A DNA stretch of 64,000 nucleotides, taken from assembly GCF_963924675.1 (NCBI RefSeq), contig NC_089220.1:159935270-159999269 (forward strand). Reading direction: 5' to 3'. The notes below the pieces were generated by a model. The model made no database searches. It worked only from the letters and a program-made list of their open reading frames with translations, and was not told where the DNA came from. Within the stretch, counting starts at the first letter, position 1; each line of letters opens with the position of its first letter. The position numbers and the translations under genes are program-made. Positions 10,561-22,568 of the stretch are shown in pieces. Source of the DNA: Phocoena phocoena (taxonomy: Eukaryota; Chordata; Mammalia; Artiodactyla; Phocoenidae).

Positions 10561-13392
10561 CAGAATCAGGGAGGTATCATAGCCAAAAAGACATTTGACG
10601 TTTTGTTAGTGGCTCATCTGTTTGCTGATTCAAACTTACAGTCGGTTCACTTTGGGTCTGTTCTTTTTCGGGTCCATTTTCTTTTCAAGTGGATTCATAG
10701 GCATTTACCACTTTCTCATTTCTACACTTATTGTGACTGAGTTTGTCGCTGTTATGGAAGTGTTCTCACATGCTGGCTTCACTGGTGTAAGATGTCACTT
10801 GATGTCACCAAGAGTTGAGAAAAGCTATTTTAAGTGGGGTGGGAAAGGAATGTATTTCAGTTTTTAAAGGGGCCACTGAGTTTTCAAACAAAGCTGAGAA
10901 TTTTTAAGGAGCTTGGGCACTTGTGCATCCTGTAATGTTGGGAGGTCTTGTTAAAAGGCTTTGGATTTCTTTCTGGTTCTTTGTTTCTAGGTCACTGTTA
11001 GTGAAACATCATTGGATACTTATAAACAAATATAATAGAGCGTTAAGTCATTAATATTTTAAAATAAAGATTAGGAAGCCTGAATTTTAGAGGAATTGTG
11101 CCCCCCCCCATTTCTTGTTCTTTTTTTCAGGGCTATGGCTTATAAAGGCCATGGTTTTGAGGCTCCTCTGTTGTAATAATATAATTTTGCACCAGAGAAT
11201 ACAGTTGAGTACCAATATTTATAGAGAAGCTGTAGCTAATATTTTCAAATATTTTCCTTTAAAAAAATTTCAAGCAAAATTGCATTTCTTTTAACTTTTA
11301 CCTCCACAGTTTTACCTAAGCTCAGACGTTAAAGAGTTTAAAAATAAAAAATTTTAAAGAGTTCCTGGAGGCTAGCCCCGTACTCTGTGAGGGTGTGTGT
11401 CCCTTCAGTGAGTTCAAATGTCCAAAACTAGTCCTGTGAAAACCGTCCCCCCCGCCATGTGTTCTCTGCTTCAGTTTGTGAAACAATTAGTTGACATGGT
11501 TCTGTGGGCCAGATTACTAGGTTATCTATAGACACATTGAAAGATACTTTAAAAAACTTTTTAATGAAGTTAGGTAAAAATATTAATCAGTATTAACAGT
11601 CTTTTAAAAATACATGTTAGATATTTAGAGTATGATGTAAAGAAGCGATCTGGGTACCTTTAGATAATTTGTTAATAAATGTGGTCATTCTTAATTAGTT
11701 TTCTTATCCTTGAACAGCACACTTATTTTTTTGGTCTCACCCTGATTTTCCTTGAACTTTATAATTTTTACTCCTTTTTCTCTCATTCTTCTGTCATAGA
11801 GCTTCTTGATATATTCAAATTTGTAGTCTCCGGAGCTTCAGCTCTTATTAGCTCTTCTTCAGAGGCAGCTCTGAGATAATTTCCCAGAGGATTCTGCTCC
11901 TTCCTCGGAGAGCCGTGGTCCTGCCGACCCACGCAGGGGAGCCAGAGGAGGGAGGTCGTGGATCCAGGTGACGGATGTCGGCTGGCTTACACTGTCAGGA
12001 GAACTGTTTCCAAGAAGAAATAAAACTTTAAAGGAGGAAAAACATTTTTTTCCTTTCTCCAAATTTAGCTCTTTGCCTTTGAAAACTGGATCCAGGAAAA
12101 CAAACGCATCCATATGAGCATGTGTATCCCAGTATGTTTGTTAGCACATTTCTGTGTTTATAAACTTGTCCCATTAGTATGACCGAGGAGTATATTCCTA
12201 GTGATTGCTTTAGTTTTAGTAGTTTGTATAAGTTGGTTCACTGGCGGGTCTGCGGATCAATAGAGAATTACACATTTGCAGCTCGTGGTGCAACGTAATT
12301 TCAAAAAGCAAATTTAGAATAAGAATTGACAAGGGTTTTAGAAAACCATGCGTTATTTTGTGTTTTACTACATGAGATTCATTTTCTAAAAATTTTTTAT
12401 TTATTTTCATTTGCAAAATGTTTTTGGCACTTTGACCCTAAAGGGCTTCCTGTATAAATTCAGAAACTTGGAAGCTGATCCCCAGAGAATATTGGGCAGA
12501 AAACCATTTTTTAAACCTTTTTTATTCTACAGGAAATGAATGTGTTTGCCCTTTTCCTGCGGTGCCATATTGTCTGGATTTTCTTTCTGTTCTTATAATG
12601 GGCAGAAAGAGTAAGAAGGCCACACATTTGCTAATCCTCTTGGTGCTGTGTCGTGCTCTGCTGCAGGACTGAATAATTATGATTAATTGTGAGCTGGACC
12701 ATGTGCATTTCAGAGAGTGGATTGTAATTAAATAAAACTTAATGATTTTAACATTGGGCTACTGGTATGTATTTATGATACATAGCTCTATTATTCCTAC
12801 ATGGTATACTTTGTACAGATGTTGTTGAGCTCAAATTTCAAGCCATAAAAATGTTTTGGGACTGCTTTCTAATGACAGTAAGGTTTCACATATCTTTGTG
12901 TTTCACAGATTAGACCTCAGAAAGGTGAAAACGGAGTGGTGAATCGAAAAGAAAGCAGGTGGCCAGTAGCACACATACGCGCATACTTTAATCAGGATGC
13001 AAGTTGGCTTTCTTGTGTATTGCTCACTTGACTGTATTTTTATATTTCTATAAAAGTGCAAATGTGAGTTTATGTTAATGATTTAAAATACTTGAAACGA
13101 TCAAGCTATTGTGGGTTGGTTCTGAGCATGCCTTTAAATTCAGAAAAGGAGTTATTTTGTGTGATGGACTTTAAGTATAAATATTTATTAGTTTTTGTAC
13201 GGTGAGTAGCTTTGGTTGAATTATTGTCACCTATATGGGTTTAGGTTTTATAGCTGCTTGGAGAATTATGTACATTAACTTGAAAGATTAATTACATTTA
13301 ATTTTCGTTTAAGATTAATTAGTATTGTTGACTTGATTGCCTAGATAGGTACTTTATCATCTCCCCTTCAGCTGCTTTCCAGCCCACAGTTA
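10561..13392. other. Unique AT-rich non-coding DNA
   Basis: No gene is recognised. ORFs reach only 84 codons. The part at about 12500-12740 lacks recognisable repeats and holds clustered homeodomain-like TAAT/ATTA cores ('aataattatgattaattgtg', 'tgtaattaaat'). It is a weak candidate for a conserved non-coding element. Confidence 0.45.
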
Positions 13393-13500
13393 TTCAGTCA
13401 TTGTGCAGGCGAGTAACTTAGTGTCCCAGGCTCTCATTTTTCCCCATAAATAAGGGTACCCACCTTGCTGCATTGCTGTGATGATTAGCAATGCTAGGTT
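13393..13500 (+). mobile_element. MIR SINE fragment
   Basis: The order 'gcgagtaacttag ... ccaggctctcatttttcccc ... ataagggtacccaccttgct ... tgtgatgatta' follows the MIR core and its downstream part in plus orientation. It is diverged and truncated, with no visible target-site duplication. Confidence 0.55.
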
Positions 13501-13720
13501 CCATTCACTGTGTCCAGTGCTGTACACCAGAATTAAGAAGCTTTCTGCATCCATTATGTCATGAAACCTCGCTACTGCCCTTTAGGGTAGGAATTTTGCC
13601 CCAGTTTTCCCGATAAGGAAATGAATCATGCAAGTTTACCACAGCTTGACCAGGGTTGCACGCAGCTCCTAAGAAGCTGAGTTAGGACTAAGCACGTAGA
13701 GCACCCAGCACTGTCCCGCT
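13501..13720 (+). mobile_element. Ancient mammalian interspersed repeat, family uncertain
   Basis: The segment follows the widespread block 'cactgtgcta ... catttaatcc ... ttttacagatgaggaaactg ... gcccaaggtcacacagc', here as 'tgtccagtgctgtacacc', 'gttttcccgataaggaaatg' and 'cttgaccagggttgcacgca'. I am fairly sure it is a repeat but do not assign a family. Confidence 0.45.
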
Positions 13721-14388
13721 CACATTGTTGTTGTTGTTATAGATTTACAGTGACCATTGGGGAAAAGTGTGTAAAGAGGTGAGAACTAATTTTTTAAACA
13801 TTACATTGTCTTAGGCTTTTTTTTTTTTTTTTTTTTTAAATCACGGCTGTCTTCTTCCTAAGGGATAATTTCTCTCCCACTGATAGGGAAAATGTCTATA
13901 TGTTTAAGGATTTGGGGGTGTATTTGGAAAAGGATTTTATATGTTTTTAAATTTTATATTTTTAATGCATTTTAAACATAGCTTTAGAACACTTGGGTGT
14001 ATACATACAATTATATACACATATTACTAGCTTATATCTATGTTTATGTATCGCTTACACACTGTGTATATAGACGTGTACTATATTTGAATTACTTTAT
14101 TCTAAATGTCAGGCATTCCATTTATTTACCATTTTTGTCTACATGGATTGAGATAAAATTTATCAGTTCTCAGCTGCCTCCCCCGATGTCATTATGCACA
14201 ATTGTGTATGGGACCTCAGGGGTGGAATTCTTGCAGTTGGTCCAAGATCTAAATTTTTCTCTGGACCTCCTATGATTTTATTCTGATGTGTCCTATTTAG
14301 AAGTTCATAGGGAAGGGATTCTAAAAATGATATTAATTTTGTGATTTGCCAAGTTAATTTTTCTGGCCACATTTGAAATTAAATTTGA
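13721..14388. other. AT-rich non-coding DNA
   Basis: It contains a T21 run (13817-13837) and TA/TG-rich sequence around 13930-14090. The 92-codon ORF at 13997-14275 is compositionally driven and has no recognisable domain. Confidence 0.45.
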
Positions 14389-14400
14389 AAAGGCATTAGG

Positions 14401-14609
14401 GGGACTTCCCTGGTGGTCCAGTGGGTAAGACTTCGCGCTCCCAATGCAGGGGTTCCGGGTTCCATCCCTGGTTGGGGAACTCAATCCCGCATGCATGCCG
14501 CAACTAAAAAACGATCCCGAACGCTGCAGCAAAGGATCCCGCATGCCACAACTAAGACCCGGCACAGCCAAAATAAATAAGTAAATAAATATTAAAAAGA
14601 AAGAAAAGG
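14401..14609 (+). mobile_element. CHR-superfamily SINE, form with 'ggcacagccaaaataaata' tail
   Basis: It starts 'gggacttccctggtggtcca', has the B box-like 'ggttccatccc', and continues 'ggttggggaactcaatcccg' into an (AAATA)n tail. The duplication aaaggcattagg lies at 14389-14400 and 14610-14621. This is the CHR-2-like architecture, distinct from the 'taccgc' form. Confidence 0.92.
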
Positions 14610-14621
14610 AAAGGCATTAGG

Positions 14622-15282
14622 AAAATCTAAAATTACTCCCTTATGCTTCTTTTCCTTGCTTTCCTCAGTGTATGAGTACTCGCTGTGCCTTTTGGTTTTT
14701 AATCTCTTCTGCCTTCCAGTTTCGTCCAGATAATGCTTGGTTAGCTAATGCCTAAGAGTTATGCTCTCCTATTATTTTGTATTTCTAGAAAAAGTTTAAA
14801 TTTCACATTTTAATTAGCTTACTTCCTTTCCATTTTTAGGTTGATGACTACAGTTGTTTAACAGTAAACTAACTCGGTTGTTAGGCAGCATTATGTTTCT
14901 AGAATGTCTACGTATAATGTACGAAGTTGTGATGGAAAACATTCATATTTGTATTACCTCGTGTTTTACAAGTAACTATTAAACACAGAATACCTCTGAA
15001 GACTATAATTAATTTTTCCAGCCACCAAAGATTTTTACTTTCATGTAAGCATTGAATAATGAATGTAAAAATTAATTGGTCCTTATTCTGCCTAATTCTA
15101 GATTCTTGGGTTTCTTCTGTTTTTAGGGCTGAGTTTGGCTGGCATCATGGCAATAGACTGATATCAGCTCTTCTAAATTGTTCAGGGACTGGGATGTTTT
15201 CAGCTACTATGTATTTTTAAACAAGAAAAGAAAAACACCCATTTTTGTCCCTGTCTTTGTATGAATGTGTTTCCCTGGGTGC
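14622..15282. other. Unique AT-rich non-coding DNA
   Basis: I see no gene, repeat family or long ORF here. Confidence 0.45.
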
Positions 15283-15294
15283 TGCTTACTTTTT

Positions 15295-15507
15295 TTTTTT
15301 TTTTTTTTTTTTTTGCGGTACGTGGGCCTCTCACCGCCGCGGCCTCTCCCGTTGCGGAGCACAGGCTCCGGATGCGCAGGCTCAGTGGCCATGGCTCACG
15401 GGCCCAGCCGCTTCGCGGCACGTGGGATCCTCCCAGACCGGGGCACGAACCCGCGTCCCCTGCATCGGCAGGTGGACTCTCAACCACTGCGCCACCACGG
15501 AAGCCCC
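15295..15507 (-). mobile_element. CHR-superfamily SINE, short 'taccgc' form
   Basis: It is in minus orientation. A T run of 25 (15290-15314) is the complement of the A tail, followed by 'gcggtacgtgggcctctcac' and ending 'cgccaccacggaagcccc'. The duplication tgcttacttttt is at 15283-15294 and 15508-15519. The overlapping ORFs of 86-138 codons are SINE translations. Confidence 0.95.
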
Positions 15508-15519
15508 TGCTTACTTTTT

Positions 15520-16357
15520 AAAGTCATGGAGGAGTTGAAAAATTTCAAGTTTGCTATCAGCACGCACACAGCCTTGTCCCCTGGACTTGCAAATATAAAT
15601 AAGCCTTGTGTATTTTCAGCAATCAAAAGCTATGGCTATTTTCTAATTATTCTGTTGAGTGCCACACTTTATAAAACCTAGAATTAATCACGTACAGGGT
15701 TCAGCAATTTCATTTTACAATCAGTGGCGATCATGACGTGAAACAAAACGAAATGCCCCCTCCCCACTACCATCATCAGAAAAACCTCCTAACGTAGCAT
15801 ATTCTAGGGACTACAGAAATATTCTTTGGTGAATGAATATCGTTCAACCCTGATCCTACCGGTTCCTTAGAATTTTCCTCCTATTCATTCTCTGTACATG
15901 CCTCTTTTCCTTTGATTGACAGAAGTCTACACACAACATTTTGGTTTATTTGCGAATCCTCCTAACTGCCCTCGAAGGCTGGGTGTCTGCTGAGACTGTC
16001 TGCATGATGATTTCCTGGTTTGAAAAGCATCCTAGTCCCACAGTGCCAGCCGGGTTTTGATGACTGCTGCTTCTCTTCTGTTCTTTTGAACAGGGACACA
16101 GCCTAGCATGTTTGACATGTTTGTGTATGGAAGAGACAAGTGAGCATCTGAGAGCAAACCAGACCCTCACTCGGGACCGGCCGAGTAACTTGCAGGGACG
16201 CCCTGTGCAGAGTGAATGCGCAAGACACTGACAGCAGAGCATAAACCCAGGGTGGGGCTCTGTGCTGATGCATGGGTGGGTGCACCCCTGAGGCCTGCCC
16301 TGCCCTGCCCTTCCTCTCAAACAAATGAAGGAAGAACACCTAAATGTTTCTCACAAA
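15520..16357. other. Non-coding DNA without recognised features
   Basis: A minus-strand 124-codon ORF (15946-16320) and an overlapping 78-codon ORF show no domain I recognise and compete in different frames. I treat them as chance ORFs. Confidence 0.45.
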
Positions 16358-16371
16358 GCTTTCTCGATTCT

Positions 16372-16573
16372 TTTTTTATTTTAAGGAAAGTAATTTCTTT
16401 TCTTTTTTTTAATATTTATTATGTATTTGGTTGCGTTGGGTCTTAGTTGCGGCAGGTGGGCTCCTTAGTTGCGGCATGCATGTCGGATTTAGTTCATGGA
16501 CCAGGGATCAAACCCAGGCCCCCGGCATTGGGAACGCGGAGTCTTAACCACTGCGCCGCCAGGAAAGTCCCAC
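16372..16573 (-). mobile_element. CHR-superfamily SINE, CHR-2-like form
   Basis: It is in minus orientation: a T-rich tail, 'ttggttgcgttgggtcttag', 'ggaccagggatcaaacccag', ending 'gccgccaggaaagtccc'. A perfect 14-bp duplication, gctttctcgattct, lies at 16358-16371 and 16574-16587, so the T-rich segment at 16372-16412 belongs to the insertion. Confidence 0.93.
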
Positions 16574-16587
16574 GCTTTCTCGATTCT

Positions 16588-17815
16588 GATGCTAGAGGGC
16601 TGAGCAGAGTGGGGTGTACCTAGCTCCCTCCAGTCTAGGTCTTGGAATCGGGTTTTTCCTTGCTGATTGACCCCTGGTCCTCTCACGGCTATAGAATGAG
16701 CTCTGAGGGGTGCCAGACCCACGAGCAGAAATGTCTGCGAGGTGCCAAAAGATGAATTTACCTTTCCTCCCTTTTCTCGACACATTTAGAACAGAAAAGG
16801 GATTATAAAAACAGACATCACCTCGGATAACTGCCATTCAGAATTTTTATAATAATTAGAGTTTGTATAAAACACAGAGGATCCTTTTCTTTTAATCTAT
16901 TCATTTTCCATTCATACTCTTTTCCCTCCCAATAATCCCAGGAAGTTACTTATTTAACTGTTCTTCTAGCTGTTACACATAGAATTCCTATTGTTGGCAC
17001 AAAACCCTTCACTTAAGCCTCGTCTTGGGAATGCGCTCATCCTTGTTATTTCTGATACGACCATGAGATGTTGTGGTTTTTAGCACATTTGTCTGTACCC
17101 TGGAGGGTTGTTTGCAAACACGGATCACATGTGTTGTGAATTTATCTGTAAAATGATGGAATATTTTTATGGTTTTAATGTATCTGGAGTAATGACTTTG
17201 TGGGTGGGATGGGGTGAAGCTCTGACAGTTCTGAGATCTGTAAAATGCAGAAAACTTGGTACTGCCTTTCGAGGCACTCAGATGGGCCCCCAAAGATTAA
17301 GATTTGTGCCGAAGTACATTTCTCAAGTTCGCCTTTCACCACAAAAATAACGCATCTGTCTACGGATCTGGACCACTCTTTCCATGTCCCAGCTGTGTTA
17401 GAGCTCTCCCGTGGATACAATTAACTTGTTTGCCCCCTAAGACTTGCGAAGAACCACCAGTCAACAGAAATCCTGGAAGCGCATGCTGCACAGCGTGTGA
17501 ACTTGATGGAGGGGATCGGATCAGGTGTGCTTTTCCCGCTTCCAGCCTCACCTGTCTGCTCCTCTCCTTTCTCTTGGTTGCTCTATTGGTTTGAGACACC
17601 CAGGGTCCCACATCACCTTCCCCCTCCTACCCTGAGCATATGCCTTTAGACCCCCACCTGCACATGTGTACAGGTGTAGTTTCTCCTATGAAAACTGGCA
17701 AGACTAACAAGAAATTACTTGTATTTGTGCATTGGCTGGTCACAGTTTTATAACTCTCAGGTATATTTCATTGGGTGTTTGTCCTTTGCTTTGGGGGCCG
17801 TTTTGTGAAATGAGG
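16588..17815. other. Non-coding DNA without recognised features
   Basis: Several overlapping 80-98 codon ORFs lie on both strands (for example 17009-17293 and 17304-17594). None has a recognisable domain or consistent frame. No repeat family is identified. Confidence 0.4.
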
Positions 17816-17827
17816 GAACCAACTTTT

Positions 17828-18021
17828 TGTGGTATGCGGGCCTCTCACTGTCGTGGCCTTTCCCGTTGCGGAGCACAGGCTCCGGACGCGCAGGCTCAGT
17901 GGCCATGGCTCACGGGCCCAGCCGCTCCGCGGCATGTGGGATCCTCCCAGACCGGGGCACGAACCCGTGTCCCCTGCATCGGCAGGCGGACTCTCAACCA
18001 CTGCGCCACCGGGGAAGCCCC
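17828..18021 (-). mobile_element. CHR-superfamily SINE, short 'taccgc' form without a long tail
   Basis: It is in minus orientation from 'tgtggtatgcgggcctctca' to 'gccaccggggaagcccc'. The duplication gaaccaactttt lies at 17816-17827 and 18022-18033. Almost no poly(A) remains, only about five T at the boundary. The adjoining 89-128 codon ORFs are translations of the element. Confidence 0.94.
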
Positions 18022-18033
18022 GAACCAACTTTT

Positions 18034-19264
18034 CTGATAGGATTTTAAGGCAGCAGTTTTTTGGGGGCAAAACTAGATGGTTTTTGAATTTCTCGTTCTT
18101 GAAAGTGTCTGGGACTGAAGGCATCTTTGACAGTCACCTCGCTCCTCCAGGATTTGGGTATAAAGGGATTGATGGCATGTGGGATGGTTTTCTGTGTGTA
18201 ATTGTCTCTCACTGAACCCAGAGCAGGGGCCTACCCCAGCTTAGCATCTTCCCACCTTTCTCTTTTCCCCATGACCGCTACATGTGTGTTTTCTGGTTTT
18301 GGGGTTTTTTTCCCCCTATTTCCGTTCCTTCCTAACTTTCTCTCCCCTTCTGGTCCTTCTACTCCCTGTCTGGTGTTCTAGGTGCATATGATGGCCTCAC
18401 ATACTGTTACACGCTTCTGGTTATGAAGTCTTTGGCAAAGAAGTGAGTTGTTTGCAGAGTCCCCCTCCTTGCTACTCAACGGCTTAGATAATTGAGGTTC
18501 TGTTCTGAGTTGTGAACTCTGTTTGACTTGGAAGCCCCTTTCCCCAAAGGCAGGGTGTGAAGCTCCCCATCCTGGACTGCGTGTCTATTTTTCAATGTGT
18601 TCCTTTACCCCTTGCCTTCTTTTTTGGCTTTATTTTGGAGGGGCTAGGCAGAAGGGACAATCTTTGCAGATTAAACCCGGGCAAGTTAATGTTGTCATTG
18701 GGCAAAGACTGTTAATCCCTGGGGTTCTTGGAATGTGTCAGGTCTTCTCTGCCAAGGGCAAGATGCCATCAAGGACAAAGATGAGCTCTTAAGGGAAACA
18801 AGGATGCAACTTTATTAGCACCAGAGCTGCAAAGCACTAGGCAGGGGGTCCTTTCTAATTTAAACTTGCAGCCCACCCAGGCGCCATTGCTTCACGCCAG
18901 GACACCTTGGCAAGCTACCAGCAAAGAGTAATTTTCAAAGCACAACATTATTTTTTTCTGATCTACTCTCTCAGGTCCTATATACTCTGCTTAATTTTGA
19001 TAGCCATTTGCTGCTCTAGCACTAGACGGTACTTTCTTCTTTCCATTAATCTCTTTCTACCAAACTATCGCATTAAAGGGTACCACACTTGGAAGTTTAA
19101 AAACTACAGCATAACTGTTTGTCAACTATTTTAAATTACAACAGTTTTTTAAGTACTAGTGATCTTGAATACATATTTTACATTTGTTGGACCTCAGTTT
19201 CTCTTTCTGTTCATTGTAGGCATTATGTGGGTAGTAGAAAAGACCTTTAAACATTGAAGTGTAT
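18034..19264. other. Non-coding DNA without recognised features
   Basis: No gene is recognised. An 89-codon ORF at 18523-18792 lacks a recognisable domain. Confidence 0.4.
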
Positions 19265-19596
19265 ATATAGTGAAGGATTGAAGAACGTTTATGTATCTAT
19301 AAGCCCATGTAACTGCCACTCAGATTGAGATGTGCCACATGCCCTGCGCCCCAGAAGGCTCCTTGAACCCATTTTGCCGATGGGCAGTTCATCCCTTGCC
19401 TGTTGTTCTGATTGATCACTCAGCATTAGTTTTTCCTGTTCTTGAACTTCACAGAAATGAGATAATACAGTATACACTCTCTTGTTACTGGCTTCATTTG
19501 CTCATTATTATGTCTGTGAGATTTATCCATGTTATTGGGTTGTAGCAGCAGTTCATTTTGTGTAGTAATCTATTGTATGATTATGCCACAACTTTT

Positions 19597-20423
19597 AAAA
19601 AAATTATTTATTTATTTTTGCGTTGGGTGTTCATTGCTGCACGCGGGATTCCTCTAGTTGCGGTGAGGGGGGGCTACTCTTCATTGCGGTGTGCGGGCTT
19701 CTCATTGCGGTGGCTTCTCTTGTTGCAGAGCACGGCCTCTAGGCACGCGGGCTTCAGTAGTGGTGGCTTGTGGGCTCAGTAGTTGTGGCTCGCAGGCTCT
19801 AGAGCGCAGGCTCAGTAGTTGTGGCGCACGGGCTTAGTTGCTCCGCGGCACGTGGGATCTTCCCGGACCAGGGCTCGAACCCGTGTTCTCTGCATTGGCA
19901 GGCGGATTCTTTTTTTTAAAACATCTTTATTGGAGTATAATTGCTTTACAATGGTGTGTTAGTTTCTGCTTTATAACAAAGTGAATCAGCTATACATGTA
20001 CATATATCCCCATATCCCCTCCCTCTTGCGTCTCCCTCCCACCCTCCCTATCCCACCCCTCTAGGTGGTCACAAAGCACCGAGCTGATCTCCCTGTGCTA
20101 TGTGGCTGCTTCCCACTAGCTATCTGTTTTACATTTGGTAGTGTATATATGTCCGTGCCAGTCTCTCACTTCGTCCCAGCTTACCCTTCCCCTTCCCCAT
20201 GTGCTCAAGTCCATTTTTTTTTTTTAGATTCCATATATATGTGTTAGCGTACGATATTTGTTTTTCTCTTTCTGACTCACTTCACTCTGTATGACAGACT
20301 CTAGTTCCATCCACCTCACTACAAATAACTCAATTTCATTTCTTTTTATGGCTGAGTAATACTCCATTATATATATGTTGCAGGCGGATTTTTAACCACT
20401 GCATTGCCAGGGAAGTCCCCATG
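19597..20423 (-). mobile_element. CHR-superfamily SINE, long 'agtagttgtgg' form, split by an L1 fragment
   Basis: The minus-orientation SINE occupies 19597-19908 and 20391-20423. It carries repeated 'agtagttgtgg' units and the tRNA-like 'ggctcgaacccgtgttctct', and ends 'ccagggaagtcccc' on the right. Its own duplication, tgccacaactttt at 19584-19596 and tgccacagctttt at 20424-20436 (one mismatch), shows that it entered the old L1. It was later interrupted between its two halves. Confidence 0.9.
19909..20379 (-). mobile_element. L1 3' fragment inserted inside the CHR SINE
   Basis: This 5'-truncated L1 end is in minus orientation. On the plus strand it begins with the complement of the A tail and 'aaaacatctttattggagta', and ends within the ORF2 end at 'tatggctgagtaatactcca'. 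The 11-bp repeat gcaggcggatt at 19898-19908 and 20380-20390 is a SINE-derived target site, so this is the youngest layer of the nest. Its 3' UTR resembles that of the large L1 at 59741 and beyond. Confidence 0.92.
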
Positions 20424-20524
20424 TGCCACAGCTTTTTAATCCATTCTAGATTGTTTCCAGTTTGGGCGTACTTCTGATCAGTGGTGTACCTAATGTATTT
20501 GACACCAGCATGGATCATTTTTAT

Positions 20525-22248
20525 AACACCCTACTATACAACAAAATTATTTTCATTAGTAATTATAACACAAAACACAAAATAACCTCCAGAAATGAAA
20601 TGCAGTGAAAGTTTTCCTTTAGTGAATCTCCAGTATTTAATTATGTCCGTTAAAAAAGTATTACAATACCAAAAAGGGAAGAAAGAAATGGATGAATAGT
20701 TTTTAGTTACACTTAATTTTATTTTTCCTGAAAGAAAAGTGAACGTGTATACCCACCTATATATTGGTCTGTCCCAGTAATGAATAACAACATTGTGGTT
20801 TCTGCTTTTGTGACTTCTCCAATTTGAGGACAACACGAAAGGACTATTTACTCCAGTAGGTTTTGTTCTGTTTGGGGGAGTGTGAAAGAGAGAGGGATAA
20901 GGATGATGGTGGTGGTGAGTGGGGGAAGCTTCCAGACCTACTCCCTGAATGTTGACTGAGCCAGGGTAGCTGCAGGGTCAGGGCAAGGCTGTTCTTGGTG
21001 GAGGGAGTCGTATTTACACTGGCAGAGGCTGTGACGTGGTTCCGTATCGGTACCAGTTCTGGACCATGAGGGGCAGGGTGGATGGAAGGCTGGTTGGAGC
21101 AGTAGCCAGTGGTGGACCCTGGCAGGCCTTCCTTCTAAGTTGGGCTTTCAGTGTAGGGCACAGCGGGGCACATGTAGATTGGGATTTTAGATCATCAGCT
21201 TTAGCACTGGTCCCCTTATTAGAAGCTGTTCTTAGCTCTTTAGTCCCGTATCCCGGGAGCTTATTGATGGTTCTTGACCTCTGCCCTAGTTTTTAACAGT
21301 TTCCAAATGTATTCATTGCTGGGGCAAAACCCAGTTTACTCCTGAAGTCCTGGGGTACACTGAAGCATGCCTGATATCATTAATAGTTCAGCTTAGTAAA
21401 TCTTTTGGAAAAAGAGCTTCTTTATGGACATTCTCTCCTCCCTCACTTGAACAAATTTGCTTTTTCTTTCTCACGTTATCCAGAGAGTGCTCTGAAGACT
21501 TGCAATGTTACATACATTGAATGTTCTATTTATTTTTACCTTTGAATGCTAAAATATCTTATACCAGGTTGGACAACTCCTTGTAATAAAGCTCACATTT
21601 AATTTCAAACTGAACCTGGTGCCAATTTTATGTTCCAGTAGTTTATTTATATTTAAAATTCCAGTTTCCCAATATTTGTGCTGTTTTTCAGAATTGTGTC
21701 TTCGTGTTCTTTCTTTCAGTGGGCGTTGTTTATTATGCCTCAACTCTTTCTGCAGGAACTTCAGAGATTCCTTCTTGCTCTGCAGAACACATTAGAATTT
21801 CTTCTCTTTTTCAGTGTCTTAATTAGGTGATATGAATATGTGCATAATTAAATACATCCTGCAGTTCCTAGCCAAGGATTTCTTTTTGACTCTTGTAGAC
21901 AGACATTTATGGGTAATAGTTGTTACTCGTGAGTTCATTTTTAGAAAAGATAAATGTCTGAAGTTTCAAAAACTGATTTCATAGTTCATGGGTTAGGTTT
22001 TGATAGGTTCTTATACAGATGGATACAGGGTCTGCAAGAAAGTTACTACTTTGGAGTCATAACTAAACCAGCTGTGATTGTCACCCACTGGCAACAATTG
22101 GAGTCTTGTTTTCTTTCAAGTGATTGTTCCTTAAGAAACTGTTTTCTGAGTGTGTACCCCAGTTCACCCCAACTTTGTCTTCCCCACACATTGAAAATTA
22201 GATGATTTCTTAGACTGTTCCCCCTCAGAAAGAATGTTTTAAATCACA
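20525..22248. other. Unique AT-rich non-coding DNA
   Basis: No gene or recognisable repeat family is seen. ORFs reach 100 codons (20534-20836 on the minus strand) with no recognisable domain. Confidence 0.45.
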
Positions 22249-22257
22249 GAAAAGTGT

Positions 22258-22424
22258 TTTTCTTTTATTATATATATATAATAAAAGAAATACATATATA
22301 AATATGTATATATTTATATATACATATATATATTTTGTATATATTTATATATATGTATATAATATATATAAAAAAGGAATACATATATAAATATATATAT
22401 AAATACATATATATATATATGTAT

Positions 22425-22462
<38 letters not shown>

Positions 22463-22568
22463 TTTCGCCGTGTGGCTTGAGGGATCTCAGTTCCCTGACC
22501 AGGGATTGAACCCGGGCCCCGGCAGTGAAAGGGTCGAGTCCTAACCACTGGACCTCCAGGGAATTCCC
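22258..22568 (-). mobile_element. CHR-superfamily SINE (CHR-2-like) with a microsatellite tail
   Basis: The SINE body, 'cgccgtgtggcttgagggat' to 'ctccagggaattccc', occupies about 22467-22568 in minus orientation. The duplication gaaaagtgt lies at 22249-22257 and 22569-22577. The whole 22258-22466 segment of TA/TAAA and (GT)17 therefore lies within the insertion and represents the expanded 3' tail. Confidence 0.85.
22266..22460. repeat. Compound (TA)n/(TG)n microsatellite
   Basis: AT-rich TATA and TACATA units (22266-22426) are followed by (GT)17 at 22427-22460. The 97-codon minus-strand ORF across it is a low-complexity artefact. Confidence 0.9.

Larger units (their letters stand above)
19265..20520 (-). 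mobile_element. Old L1 fragment, the outer shell of a nested insertion
   Basis: Outside the SINE described below, both flanks read like the 3' part of an old mammalian L1 in minus orientation: 'taactgccactcagattgag', 'tcagcattagtttttcctgt', 'cttgaacttcacagaaatga', 'gagatttatccatgttattg' on the left, and 'ttttaatccattctagattg' with 'tttccagtttgggcgtac' on the right. The two flanks are consecutive in the L1 order once the insertion is removed. Outer boundaries are approximate. Confidence 0.65.

Noticed and set aside
15207..15681. Group of overlapping ORFs of 61-138 codons
   Set aside because: They are translations of the CHR SINE and its poly(T)/poly(A) tail in all frames.
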